This document shows positions 33,740 to 41,826 of a DNA stretch of 52,159 nucleotides, in pieces; within the stretch, counting starts at the first letter, position 1, and each line of letters opens with the position of its first letter. The DNA comes from an uncultured Lachnobacterium sp. GTDB lineage: Bacteria > Bacillota > Clostridia > Lachnospirales > Lachnospiraceae. The position numbers and the translations under genes are program-made. Below the pieces are notes generated by a model. It saw only the letters and a program-made list of their open reading frames with translations. It made no database searches and was not told where the DNA came from. The stretch lies in assembly GCA_900550545.1 (NCBI GenBank), contig URSS01000015.1, positions 1 to 52,159 of the forward strand. Reading direction: 5' to 3'.

Positions 33740-35086
33740 TTACAAACCTTCTGTATCTAACTCTACAATCATTTGTCCCAGCTTCTGCTCTCTCAACAGA
33801 TAACACATGTAGATTGGAAGATATATGATATTCCCTTCTGTTTCGATATTTCCAACAGAAAAAACATATGCTTTCTCAAGATGATAATCCGGCACCTTCA
33901 TAAAATTATCCAATGCTTTGTGCGATTTATATGTTTTTCCAGACTTAACTTCAATCGGAACAACTTTTCCATTCATTTCTATTGCAAAATCCATCTCACC
34001 AATATTCTTTTTTTTACAGAAAAACGGTTCGAAACCATTTGCCGTCAATTGCTGCGCAACCGCATTTTCAAAATGTGCACCATTGTTCACTTCCCCGTTT
34101 TTATTTATTAATTCAATTTTTGTTTCTGCCGGATAGGCACTTGTAAGTAAGCCAATATCGCTTGAAAAAAGTCTAAACACATTACTGCTCTTGCTTGCTA
34201 AAAGGGGAATTACCGGTGCATCAACATTATAAACCGGCAAAGCTACGCCTGCATCTTTTAGCCATAAAAAGCTATTTTCATATCGCTCAAATTTTAGTTC
34301 TTTATTGAGCATCGTAAATACAAACTTTTTATTCTGCTTGTCTAACTCTGCCGGAATAATATCATATATCGATTTCAGCTTAAGCTTTCTGTCCTCAAGC
34401 TCATATTGAGAAAAATCCTCTTTATAAAGAGTCGTGATATCACGTTGTACTCTGTCAACCTCCCGGATATCTTTTGTTTCGATATATGTTTTTACTGCAT
34501 CTGGCATTCCGCCAACAATAAGATAAACAAAAAACATTGCCAGAAGCTTCTGATGTATGAATTCTTCTATAGGACTTACTGTTTTAAATTTATCCTCCAG
34601 CATATCCAATGTAGTTGTCGAAACGTTATTCGCGACCATAAATTCTTCGAAATCCATAGGATACATCCTTAAAACGGTCAGATACCCAACCGGAGCCGAA
34701 GCGATTCCTTTGAGTTCCACTCCCAATAACGATCCGCTCATTACATATTTAAAGCTTCCCTCATCGACAAGAAATTTTATTTTTGTTACTATTTCCGGAC
34801 ATTTTTGAATTTCGTCAAAAAAGACGACCGTTTCATGTACTTTGCAGTCTTCTGGCATGATCATTTTTAATTTAATTAAAAATTCTTCCGCACTCATTTC
34901 CGCATTCAGATAAGAAACCATATCTGGCTGATCAATAAAATTCAATTCAAACTTTGTATATCCGCTCTTTTCTATCTCATCCCTTATAAGCCAGGTTTTT
35001 CCTGTCTGCCTTGCCCCTGTTACTAATAGTGCTTTATTTGAATTTCTTATCCATTCTCCAACAACAATAGCATCTTTTCTATACAT
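33740..35086 (-). CDS. AAA-type ATPase with DUF4143 nuclease-like domain
   Basis: A 448-residue protein. The N-terminal AAA_14 domain has Walker A VTGARQTGKTWL near residue 21 and Walker B VVFFDEIQKCPE near residue 87. The C-terminal DUF4143 domain carries a restriction-fold set: Glu of HFENAVAQ, Asp in EMDFAI and PIEVKSGK near residue 390. The family is widespread in gut anaerobes and often mobile; its biological role is unsettled. GGAGG precedes the ATG. Three copies of a 14-base direct repeat lie just upstream. It occupies the position where pstB would normally follow pstA. Confidence 0.88.
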   Translation of the reverse strand: MYRKDAIVVGEWIRNSNKALLVTGARQTGKTWLIRDEIEKSGYTKFELNFIDQPDMVSYLNAEMSAEEFLIKLKMIMPEDCKVHETVVFFDEIQKCPEIVTKIKFLVDEGSFKYVMSGSLLGVELKGIASAPVGYLTVLRMYPMDFEEFMVANNVSTTTLDMLEDKFKTVSPIEEFIHQKLLAMFFVYLIVGGMPDAVKTYIETKDIREVDRVQRDITTLYKEDFSQYELEDRKLKLKSIYDIIPAELDKQNKKFVFTMLNKELKFERYENSFLWLKDAGVALPVYNVDAPVIPLLASKSSNVFRLFSSDIGLLTSAYPAETKIELINKNGEVNNGAHFENAVAQQLTANGFEPFFCKKKNIGEMDFAIEMNGKVVPIEVKSGKTYKSHKALDNFMKVPDYHLEKAYVFSVGNIETEGNIIYLPIYMCYLLREQKLGQMIVELDTEGL

Positions 35087-35117
35087 AAATTCACGCCTCC
35101 AATAACATTGTGCATCA

Positions 35118-35196
35118 TTTGCCCCGTTTTTACAACTTATTTTTTATATTTTGCCCCGTTTTTTCATCTATTATATGTATATTTTGCCCCGTTTTT
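35118..35196. repeat. Three direct repeats TTTGCCCCGTTTTT upstream of the DUF4143 gene
   Basis: Identical 14-mers start at 35118, 35150 and 35183, 32 and 33 bases apart, that is about three helical turns. They lie 30-110 bases upstream of the start codon and look like iterated protein-binding sites. Confidence 0.85.
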
Positions 35197-35205
35197 TATA
35201 TCAAC

Positions 35206-35239
35206 AAAAAAGCAGCCGAAAACATTCACCTGCTTTTTA
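35206..35239 (-). terminator. Terminator after pstA
   Basis: AAAAAGCAG and CTGCTTTTT arms flank a 14-base loop and end in a U-run on the minus strand, 25 bases past the pstA stop. This supports the view that the operon ends at pstA with no pstB. Confidence 0.6.
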
Positions 35240-35262
35240 AAAACATTTTGAAAAGATGATCG

Positions 35263-36141
35263 TTATCTGCGATTGACGTCAAACTTCTTTGCCAATGCTT
35301 TGGTAAGTAAGTTGATTCCAAGAACAATCAGCAAAAGAACTACTGCAATACCAAATGCTACCCCGAATTCACCCTTCGTTGCACTCAGGTAAAGCTGAAT
35401 GGTAAGTGTTCCCGCCGGCATTTTTGCCTTTGCCAGCAAATCGGTAAAGTTCTTCGGGAGGAGACCTGAACTTCCCGCGGTAAACAGCAGTGCTGCTGAC
35501 TCCCCAACAATTCTCCCGATGGCAAGAATAACTCCGGTAATGATTCCCGGCATTGCGGATGGCAATAAAATGGTGCGTATCATATGCCATTTTCCGGCGC
35601 CTAAACCGATCGCTCCGCTTCGGTAACTGTCCGGAACCGTTTTTAACGCTTCCTGTGTATTCCGGGTGATCAGAGGAAGTACCATCAGAGTCAGGGTAAA
35701 CGAACCTGTGAGGATAGAATACTTCAAATGCAGAGTCTGTCCAAAAAACATCATACCAAACAAACCAAAGATAATGGACGGAATCCCCGCAAGTGTCTCT
35801 GTGGCAAATTCAATCAGACTGACTAATTTTCCCGGTTTTGCATACTCATTTAAATAAACGGCAGCCCCAACACCGATGGGAGTAGCAATCAGCATCGTTA
35901 CAATGATAATATAAAGCGTATTTACAATATTTCCTGCAATACCGGTCGTTCCCTTTAATACAGATGTCACACTGGTAAGAAACTCCCAATTTACACTCCG
36001 GATACCTTTGGCAAATACATAGATAATGATCCCAAGAAGCAGTGCAACGGAAATAATTGCACATACATAGATGGCAATATAAGTGAGGAAATCCGCCGGA
36101 TGCCTTGTTTTGGTACGAATACTGGTATTCTTTTCTGTCAT
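35263..36141 (-). CDS. pstA: Phosphate ABC transporter permease PstA
   Basis: A 292-residue membrane protein with six helices; the conserved loop IVNTLYIIIVTMLIATPIGV, YLNEYAKPG and the cytoplasmic coupling segment PDSYRSGAIGLGAGKWHMI are typical. It forms the phosphate channel with PstC. Its ATG overlaps the pstC stop by four bases (ATGA). Confidence 0.94.
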   Translation of the reverse strand: MTEKNTSIRTKTRHPADFLTYIAIYVCAIISVALLLGIIIYVFAKGIRSVNWEFLTSVTSVLKGTTGIAGNIVNTLYIIIVTMLIATPIGVGAAVYLNEYAKPGKLVSLIEFATETLAGIPSIIFGLFGMMFFGQTLHLKYSILTGSFTLTLMVLPLITRNTQEALKTVPDSYRSGAIGLGAGKWHMIRTILLPSAMPGIITGVILAIGRIVGESAALLFTAGSSGLLPKNFTDLLAKAKMPAGTLTIQLYLSATKGEFGVAFGIAVVLLLIVLGINLLTKALAKKFDVNRR

Positions 36142-37049
36142 TGTTCAACGGCTCCTTTCTTTTCCACCTGTGCAAGGACCAGATTGATAATCATAATAAA
36201 GATAAACAATACCAGACCTACCGTAAAGAGTACCTCCCGGTGAAGTCCTTCGGCATAACTCATCTCGCTGACGATCTGTGTCGTCAGGAAACGTACCGAA
36301 TTGAATGGAAACGGCAGATTTACGGAACCTCCGGCAACCATATTGATCGCCATAGCCTCTCCGAGCGCACGTCCGATTCCAAGCACTACACCTGTCATAA
36401 TACCAGATCTTGCTGCCGGGATCATCACTTTAAATATCGTCTGGATATGTGTTGCCCCAAGTGCAAGAGAAGCCGACTTTAAATGTCCGGGTACTGCACG
36501 GATCGAAGAAACACTGATGTTTATCACGGTTGGCAGAATCATAATTGCCAGCACAATAATCGCAGAAAGCAGATTCGATCCACCGGTAAACTGATGGATG
36601 GTGCTGCCTGCAAATACCCGCTTTTCCAAACGGTACATCAATGGATTTAAAACCATAAGCCCCAACAATCCGTAGATTACAGACGGAATCGCAGCCAGTA
36701 GTTCTACCGCTGGCTGAACAATTGCTGCCAGCTTTTTGTTGGCTACTTCCGTGATAAATACCGCTGTCAGAATTCCAATCGGTACACCGATCAAAATTGC
36801 AACTGCAGTACCTATAATTGAAGTCAGAATAATGTATAAAATGCCATAAGATGGTGTTGCTGCTGTCGGTTGCCATACAGTTCCAAATAACAGGTCAATC
36901 ACCCCGACCTTTGCCAGTGCCGTGGTGCCCTTTGCAAACATATAAACCGTTATGGAAAGAACTGCTACAATGGCAACGGCTGCGCATATAAGAAATATTA
37001 CTTTTGCAATCGTTTCCACGATGTGCTTTGTTGCTTTGCCGCCTGTCAT
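36138..37049 (-). CDS. pstC: Phosphate ABC transporter permease PstC
   Basis: A 303-residue permease with six helices: the segment ILYIILTSIIGTAVAILIGV, the FITEVANKKLA motif, and the coupling loop VPGHLKSASLALGATHIQTI are characteristic. It follows pstS by 43 bases with CGAGG before the ATG. It works with PstS, PstA and a PstB ATPase that is not in this window. Confidence 0.94.
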   Translation of the reverse strand: MTGGKATKHIVETIAKVIFLICAAVAIVAVLSITVYMFAKGTTALAKVGVIDLLFGTVWQPTAATPSYGILYIILTSIIGTAVAILIGVPIGILTAVFITEVANKKLAAIVQPAVELLAAIPSVIYGLLGLMVLNPLMYRLEKRVFAGSTIHQFTGGSNLLSAIIVLAIMILPTVINISVSSIRAVPGHLKSASLALGATHIQTIFKVMIPAARSGIMTGVVLGIGRALGEAMAINMVAGGSVNLPFPFNSVRFLTTQIVSEMSYAEGLHREVLFTVGLVLFIFIMIINLVLAQVEKKGAVEQ

Positions 37050-37092
37050 ATCTTTATCCTCGTTTGCCTGTTTACGTGTTTCTTAATTTACA

Positions 37093-38013
37093 TTATTTGC
37101 TGTTTGGGATGATCAGTCCTACAGACTTGATAACATTCTGTCCGTCTGCAGAGTTGATAAAGTCGAAATATGCCTGTACCTGCTTACTCTGCTCAGAAAT
37201 CTCACCCTTGGTAGCCATTACGAACGGTCTCTGTAATACATAGTCTCCTGCAAGAATATTGTCTTCTGTCGGCTCTACAGAGTTGATCTGTAATCCGTTT
37301 ACAGTGTCATCCAAAACATCAAGTGATACATATCCAATGGCTCCCGGAGTCGCTGCAACCTTTGCAAGTACGGCACCTGTAGAATCAAGCTCCTGTGCAT
37401 ATTTGCAGGAATCCTTTACATCCATTAACTCTTCAAATGCATCTCTTGTACCAGAACCTGCCTCACGACCGATCACTACGATCTGCTCATCTTTTCCGCC
37501 AAGGTCTTTCCAGTTTGTGATTTCTCCTGTGTAAACCTTTGCAAGATCTTCAGACTTGATATCTGTAATTGTATTGTCTGTATCTGTGATCACTGCGATA
37601 CCATCGATTGCTACGATGTTCTCTACGATTCCCTGGCCCTTCTCATCATCAGAAAGTGCACGGGACGCATCTCCGATATCTACGCTTCCGGCTGCAAGTG
37701 ACTCGATACCAGCACTGGATCCGGTAAACTCTGCTGTAGCAGAAACGTTTGGATATTTCTCCATGAATGCTTCATTCATTGCATTTGCAAGTTTCTCCAT
37801 GGAAGTACTTCCTGCTAATGTAACAGATCCGCTTAAGTCCATGTTGTCTGCTGTATTATTATCCGTTGCCTGACTCTCTGTCTGTGTTGTTGTATTGTCA
37901 TTGGAATTGTTTGCATCTGCATTTGTATCACTGCTTCCGCATCCCATTACTCCTGCTGCAACCATTGTAGCTGCGGTAAGAATTGCCATCATTTTTTTTA
38001 CTCTGTTTTTCAT
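37093..38013 (-). CDS. pstS: Phosphate-binding lipoprotein PstS
   Basis: A 306-residue lipoprotein. The signal peptide ends with the lipobox AAGVMGC at about residues 19-25, so Cys is lipidated. Binding-site features include GSTSMEKLANAMNEAF, FTGSSAGIESL and REAGSGTRDAFEELM, as in PstS proteins. I start at ATG 38013 (MKNRVKKMM), eight bases from GAGG; ten earlier codons lie in the leader. Four TGTAAA/C elements lie upstream at 38085-38124, suggesting phosphate-dependent control. Confidence 0.95.
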   Translation of the reverse strand: MKNRVKKMMAILTAATMVAAGVMGCGSSDTNADANNSNDNTTTQTESQATDNNTADNMDLSGSVTLAGSTSMEKLANAMNEAFMEKYPNVSATAEFTGSSAGIESLAAGSVDIGDASRALSDDEKGQGIVENIVAIDGIAVITDTDNTITDIKSEDLAKVYTGEITNWKDLGGKDEQIVVIGREAGSGTRDAFEELMDVKDSCKYAQELDSTGAVLAKVAATPGAIGYVSLDVLDDTVNGLQINSVEPTEDNILAGDYVLQRPFVMATKGEISEQSKQVQAYFDFINSADGQNVIKSVGLIIPNSK

Positions 38014-38084
38014 GTCTTTTCCTCTTTTCTTTCTCTTTTTCATTTTATTTCTTTTCGAGTACAGGTGTTATCTTACGTGCCAAA

Positions 38085-38124
38085 TGTAAAGTGTGTAACC
38101 ATTCCTATGTAAATTGGATGTAAA
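38085..38124 (-). promoter_or_regulatory. Pho-box-like repeats upstream of pstS
   Basis: TTTACA or GTTACA (TGTAAA/C on the plus strand) occurs at 38085-38090, 38094-38099, 38108-38113 and 38119-38124. The last two are spaced 11 bases as in PhoP sites. The PhoP-type regulator that would bind is not identified in this window. Confidence 0.55.
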
Positions 38125-38142
38125 ATGTATGTTAGGGGTCGG

Positions 38143-38918
38143 CTATAAAAAAGAATTGCAACGAACCTGCTCCTCCGGCCAACCTCCCGACCCCCACGCA
38201 TGCGCCCTCACACTTCCACAGTTACGGTTTAAGCCAGAATTACAGAAGTTGCGGAAGCCTTTCCCTGCCTCTATTTTCGTGTCCGGCTCGCGTTTCGACA
38301 TCTCCGCCGCTGTGTCTGTCTCTCGAAGATGCGCTCAGCATTTCTAGTTCGTCTAAGAGGGGCATTCACAAATCTGATTGTGCTCGCTCTCCATTGTGTC
38401 GCCCATCATAGTATTACATGATATGAGGGTCAAAAGGTATTTTGCCCCTCATTTATGATTAATCAGATTACTACATGCTACGCATTCCCGTAATCTGACT
38501 CCACCTCGAAATCCGCTAATTTTCTGCGTTTCAGCAGTAAATTGCTACTTTCTCGGTGTAGTGCGGGTCACTAAGGTATACATCGAATTGCATGCAAGCA
38601 TGCATCGATGATACCTTTTGACCCTTTAATCATTACATTACTTGTTAATAGAACGAGGGCGCAAATGCGACCCGCGAGCACGGCATTGTTCATACCCCCT
38701 CTAAGACGAACACGAAATACTTCGGACGTCATCTTCGAGAGACAGACACAGTGGCGGAGGTGTTGAAACTTGAACGGACAGGAATCATCAAGGAGGCAGG
38801 GGAAGGGTTGCTACAAATTCGTAATTCTGGCTTAAACCGTAACTGTGGAAGTGTGAGGGCGCACGCGTGAGGGAGGTTAGCTGGAGGAGCAGGTTCGTTA
38901 CAATTCTTTCCTTTTATA
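38143..38918. repeat. Very long imperfect inverted repeat (foldback element or large structured RNA)
   Basis: Arms of about 220 bases at 38143-38364 and 38692-38918 are complementary over nearly their whole length, with a perfect block of about 42 bases (38200-38241 with the matching part of the right arm) and another of over 20 bases near 38310-38332. Further in, GGGTCAAAAGGTAT (38427-38440) pairs with ATACCTTTTGACCC (38610-38623). The remaining loop of about 170 bases has its own hairpins. The arms are more G/C-rich than the flanks and contain no credible gene. It fills the gap between divergent pstS and the response regulator. Confidence 0.9.
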
Positions 38919-38932
38919 CCCGAAAATACATT

Positions 38933-38954
38933 TTTTAGGTATATTTAAGGTTCG
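38933..38954 (+). promoter_or_regulatory. 11-bp direct-repeat operator of the response-regulator gene
   Basis: TTTTAGGTATA (38933-38943) is followed directly by TTTAAGGTTCG (38944-38954), an 11-base direct repeat as bound by OmpR-family dimers. A similar pair stands before the VTC operon, which points to autoregulation and joint control. Confidence 0.6.
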
Positions 38955-39027
38955 TACTTTATCTTATTCATGTAATGATGTTATCATATGTAGAGAATTA
39001 TGTAACGAAACAATAAGGAGGAATTCC

Positions 39028-39699
39028 ATGCGTTTACTTCTTGCAGAAGATGAAAAAGATCTTTCAGACGCACTGGTAACGGTGCTCAAACATAACAACT
39101 ACTCGGTTGATGCGGTGTACAATGGTCAGGATGCCTTAGATTATCTGGAAGCGGGAGATTACGACGGAGCGATCCTTGATATCATGATGCCGAAGATGGA
39201 TGGCATTACAGTTCTTAAAAAAATCCGCGCCGACGGCATTCATCTGCCGATCATTCTGCTTACCGCAAAATCGGAGATCGACGACCGTGTGACAGGACTC
39301 GACAGCGGTGCGGACGATTATCTCACAAAACCTTTTTCCATGAAGGAATTACTGGCGCGGATTCGTGCCATGACGCGCCGGCAGGAAAAGACAACCGACT
39401 CCATTTTGCAGTTTTCGGATATTCAGCTGGACCGCAGCACATATCAGCTTTCCAATTCGGAAGGGACAACGATAAGACTTGCCAACAAAGAATATCAGAT
39501 GTTGGAAATGCTCATGACCAATCCCGGTCAGGTCATTTCCGTAGACCAGTTCATGGACAAGATCTGGGGATACGACAGCGAAGCAGAATTCAATGTGGTA
39601 TGGGTTTATATCTCCTATCTCCGGAAAAAGTTCAGTTCACTCCATGCCCATGTACAGATCAAAGCGACCCGCGGCGTCGGATATTCCCTGATTGAGTAG
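39028..39699 (+). CDS. OmpR-family response regulator
   Basis: A 223-residue regulator. The receiver domain has acidic pair EDE (residues 7-9), phospho-acceptor Asp51 in ILDIMMPKMDG, Thr in LLTAKSE and Lys in TKPFSMKELL. The C-terminal winged helix ends VWVYISYLRKKF and IKATRGVGYSLIE. AAGGAGG precedes the ATG. It is followed by its histidine kinase after 27 bases. The shared operator suggests it controls itself and the VTC-DUF4956-lipoprotein operon; a PhoP role cannot be excluded because pstS is nearby. Confidence 0.95.
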   Translation: MRLLLAEDEKDLSDALVTVLKHNNYSVDAVYNGQDALDYLEAGDYDGAILDIMMPKMDGITVLKKIRADGIHLPIILLTAKSEIDDRVTGLDSGADDYLTKPFSMKELLARIRAMTRRQEKTTDSILQFSDIQLDRSTYQLSNSEGTTIRLANKEYQMLEMLMTNPGQVISVDQFMDKIWGYDSEAEFNVVWVYISYLRKKFSSLHAHVQIKATRGVGYSLIE

Positions 39700-39726
39700 C
39701 CAATCGGGTGCAAAAGGAGAAATGAT

Positions 39727-41010
39727 ATGCTAAAGAAACTGCGAAAAAAATTTATTGCGATTGCCATGTGCTCCATTGGCATTGTGCTGGCAATCATCAT
39801 GACCGGCATCAACCTTGCAAACTACATGAATGTCTGTCGCAACGCCGATGCGCGTATTTCCATGATTTCCGACAATGACGGACATCTCCCGGAAGAATCG
39901 GACAACACACCACCCCCAAAACAGGGAGACGACAAGAACACCAAAGATCAGAAACCAGCCGACGACCCCGGTGCCAAACGCCAGATGTCTCCGGAAGCCA
40001 ATTTTGATACGCGCTTTTTTACGGTAACGCTGACGGACGACGGTACGATCGAACAGGTTGATACCGGAAAGATTGCCGCTGTTACCACACAGGAAGCTTC
40101 CGATTATGCATCTTCTTTATATAAGAAAGGAAAAAGCCACGGATTTGTCAGCTGCTACCGCTATCAGGCGGTAACACTGGATGATTCTGAAAATATCACC
40201 TACATTTTTGTGAACTGTGAACGCGAGCTGAACACGTTTCAGGCATTTTTACTGGCAAGTGTCGGCATCAGTCTTGCCGGACTTCTCGTGGTATTCCTGC
40301 TTGTAGTCTTTTTTTCAAAAATCGTTCTGCGACCGGTAGCGGAAAGCTATGAAAAGCAAAAGCGTTTTATCACGGATGCAAGTCATGAAATCAAGACACC
40401 ACTGACAATCATTGATGCCAACACCGAGGTGCTTGAAATGATGGAGGGCGAAAATCAGTGGACCAAAAGCACGCGCAAACAGATTGCCCGCCTGACTTCC
40501 CTGACTGAAAAACTGGTTTTTCTCTCCCGCATGGATGAGGAGACAACCACTTTGGACATGCAGATTTTTGCAATATCGGATGCTGTCATCGATACGGCAG
40601 AACCATTTATTGGACTTGCTGCTTCGCGTGGAAAAACACTTACCTGCGATATTGCTCCGGATCTCACCTACTATGGAAATGAAGGAAGTATCCGGCAGCT
40701 GATCTCACTGCTTTTGGACAATGCCATAAAGTATTCCACGGACGATGGACAAATCCGCATTTCTTTCCACAATGCAGGGCGCAATCTCATCCTTCAGGTG
40801 TGGAATACAACGGACTCCATTCCAGTCGGTCGACACGACGAACTGTTCGAGCGCTTTTACCGCGCCGATAAATCCCGTAACCAGAAAACCGGTGGCTTTG
40901 GTATCGGACTATCCGTTGTCTATGCAATTGTAAATGCACACAAGGGAAAAATTACCGCTCGCAGCGATGATGGAAATTCTCTTCTTTTTACGATCACATT
41001 TTCCACATAA
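39727..41010 (+). CDS. Sensor histidine kinase
   Basis: A 427-residue kinase: membrane helix at about residues 9-32, extracellular sensor of about 135 residues including a Pro/Lys/Asp-rich stretch and RFFTVTLTDDGTIEQVDTGK, and a second helix near 174-198. The dimerisation region carries the phospho-acceptor His in DASHEIKTPLTII (about residue 220); the ATPase domain shows DNAIKYS, then TGGFGIGLSVVYAI. No clear HAMP domain separates helix and kinase. It pairs with the response regulator just upstream. The signal is unknown. Confidence 0.94.
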   Translation: MLKKLRKKFIAIAMCSIGIVLAIIMTGINLANYMNVCRNADARISMISDNDGHLPEESDNTPPPKQGDDKNTKDQKPADDPGAKRQMSPEANFDTRFFTVTLTDDGTIEQVDTGKIAAVTTQEASDYASSLYKKGKSHGFVSCYRYQAVTLDDSENITYIFVNCERELNTFQAFLLASVGISLAGLLVVFLLVVFFSKIVLRPVAESYEKQKRFITDASHEIKTPLTIIDANTEVLEMMEGENQWTKSTRKQIARLTSLTEKLVFLSRMDEETTTLDMQIFAISDAVIDTAEPFIGLAASRGKTLTCDIAPDLTYYGNEGSIRQLISLLLDNAIKYSTDDGQIRISFHNAGRNLILQVWNTTDSIPVGRHDELFERFYRADKSRNQKTGGFGIGLSVVYAIVNAHKGKITARSDDGNSLLFTITFST

Positions 41011-41030
41011 AACAACTTTCTATAAAAAAA

Positions 41031-41063
41031 GCGGCAAAGACTGCTTTTACAGTCTCTGCCGCT
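41031..41063. terminator. Bidirectional terminator
   Basis: GCGGCAAAGACTG and CAGTCTCTGCCGC form a stem with one mismatch around CTTTTA, flanked by A and T runs. It separates the kinase gene from the convergent zinc-ribbon gene. Confidence 0.9.
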
Positions 41064-41086
41064 TTTTGCTTTTCTGCATGATGCAA

Positions 41087-41635
41087 TTATTTCAGGAAGC
41101 CAAATGAACTTATGATTGGAGCTTCCTTTGCTTTTCCGGAACATACCTGGAAGAAGCAGATAATCTTTACAACGAAAAGAATTACCGCACAAATTCCGCC
41201 TGCGATTGGAACAATCACGGTAAAGAAAAGAACCGCTGTAATAATAGTAACTAAAATGGTACATACAGTAATCTTCAGTGCCTGACGTACATGAAAATAT
41301 GTATATGCAGATTCTCTGCATGCCAACAAAGCGATAATGATACCGATGGTTCCCATCAGATATGGCAGCATAGCCATTACTTTGTTATCTGAAATATCCT
41401 TTGGATTGAACTCAGCAGTGTGATCCTTTGGATCCATATATGGCTGCTGAGGCATACCATAAGGCATTCCATTCATCTGAGGACCCGCCTGTGGATTTCC
41501 ATTCATCTGTGGTCCTGCCTGTGGGTTTGGATTTCCCTGCGCAGTCCCATTATTCTGTGCATTTAACGCAGCTCCGCACTTTGTGCAGAATGCGCTTCCA
41601 TCATTCATCTCGCTACCGCATTTTGGACAAATCAT
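41087..41635 (-). CDS. Zinc-ribbon membrane protein with Gly/Asn/Gln/Pro repeats
   Basis: A 182-residue protein. Residues 1-23 are a zinc ribbon (MICPKCGSEM then FCTKCGAAL). A low-complexity region follows with imperfect repeats of NPQAGPQMNG and a MPQQPY segment. The C-terminal 90 residues form about three membrane helices (MAMLPYLMGTIGIIIALLAC; TVCTILVTIITAVLFF; ICAVILFVVKIICFF), resembling DUF4870/Tic20-like small membrane proteins. Function is unknown. AAGGAGG precedes the ATG. It is divergent from the VTC operon and shares its regulatory region. Confidence 0.85.
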   Translation of the reverse strand: MICPKCGSEMNDGSAFCTKCGAALNAQNNGTAQGNPNPQAGPQMNGNPQAGPQMNGMPYGMPQQPYMDPKDHTAEFNPKDISDNKVMAMLPYLMGTIGIIIALLACRESAYTYFHVRQALKITVCTILVTIITAVLFFTVIVPIAGGICAVILFVVKIICFFQVCSGKAKEAPIISSFGFLK

Positions 41636-41707
41636 GTTTTATTCCTCCTTTTATTTGTGTACTAACAACAATATCTATTTTATATAATATACGTTCTTAT
41701 GTCAATC

Positions 41708-41769
41708 AATGAACCTTTTTTCAACATTAGCATTCCTTTAAGGTTCATTTAAACTTTGCCTACTATACT
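41708..41769 (+). promoter_or_regulatory. Operator and promoter of the VTC operon
   Basis: TTTAAGGTTCA (41737-41747) and TTTAAACTTTG (41748-41758) are an 11-base direct repeat like that before the response-regulator gene, placed over the -35 region of a TATACT -10 (41764-41769). A mirrored half AATGAACCTT at 41708-41717 pairs with AAGGTTCATT (41740-41749) and may serve the divergent zinc-ribbon gene. Confidence 0.6.
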
Positions 41770-41826
41770 GTGTACATACCGGAAAGCAAACAGTTTCCAT
41801 ACATAATCAAAAAGGAGCACATTTTT

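Noticed and set aside
38114..38347. Open frame inside the giant inverted repeat
   Set aside because: It is not preserved in the other arm, has no ribosome site and is explained by the G/C-rich arm sequence.
39028..39699. Calling the response regulator PhoP because pstS is close
   Set aside because: The regulator gene and the VTC operon share an operator that differs from the TGTAAA repeats before pstS, and the giant repeat separates them; a neutral OmpR-family name is safer.
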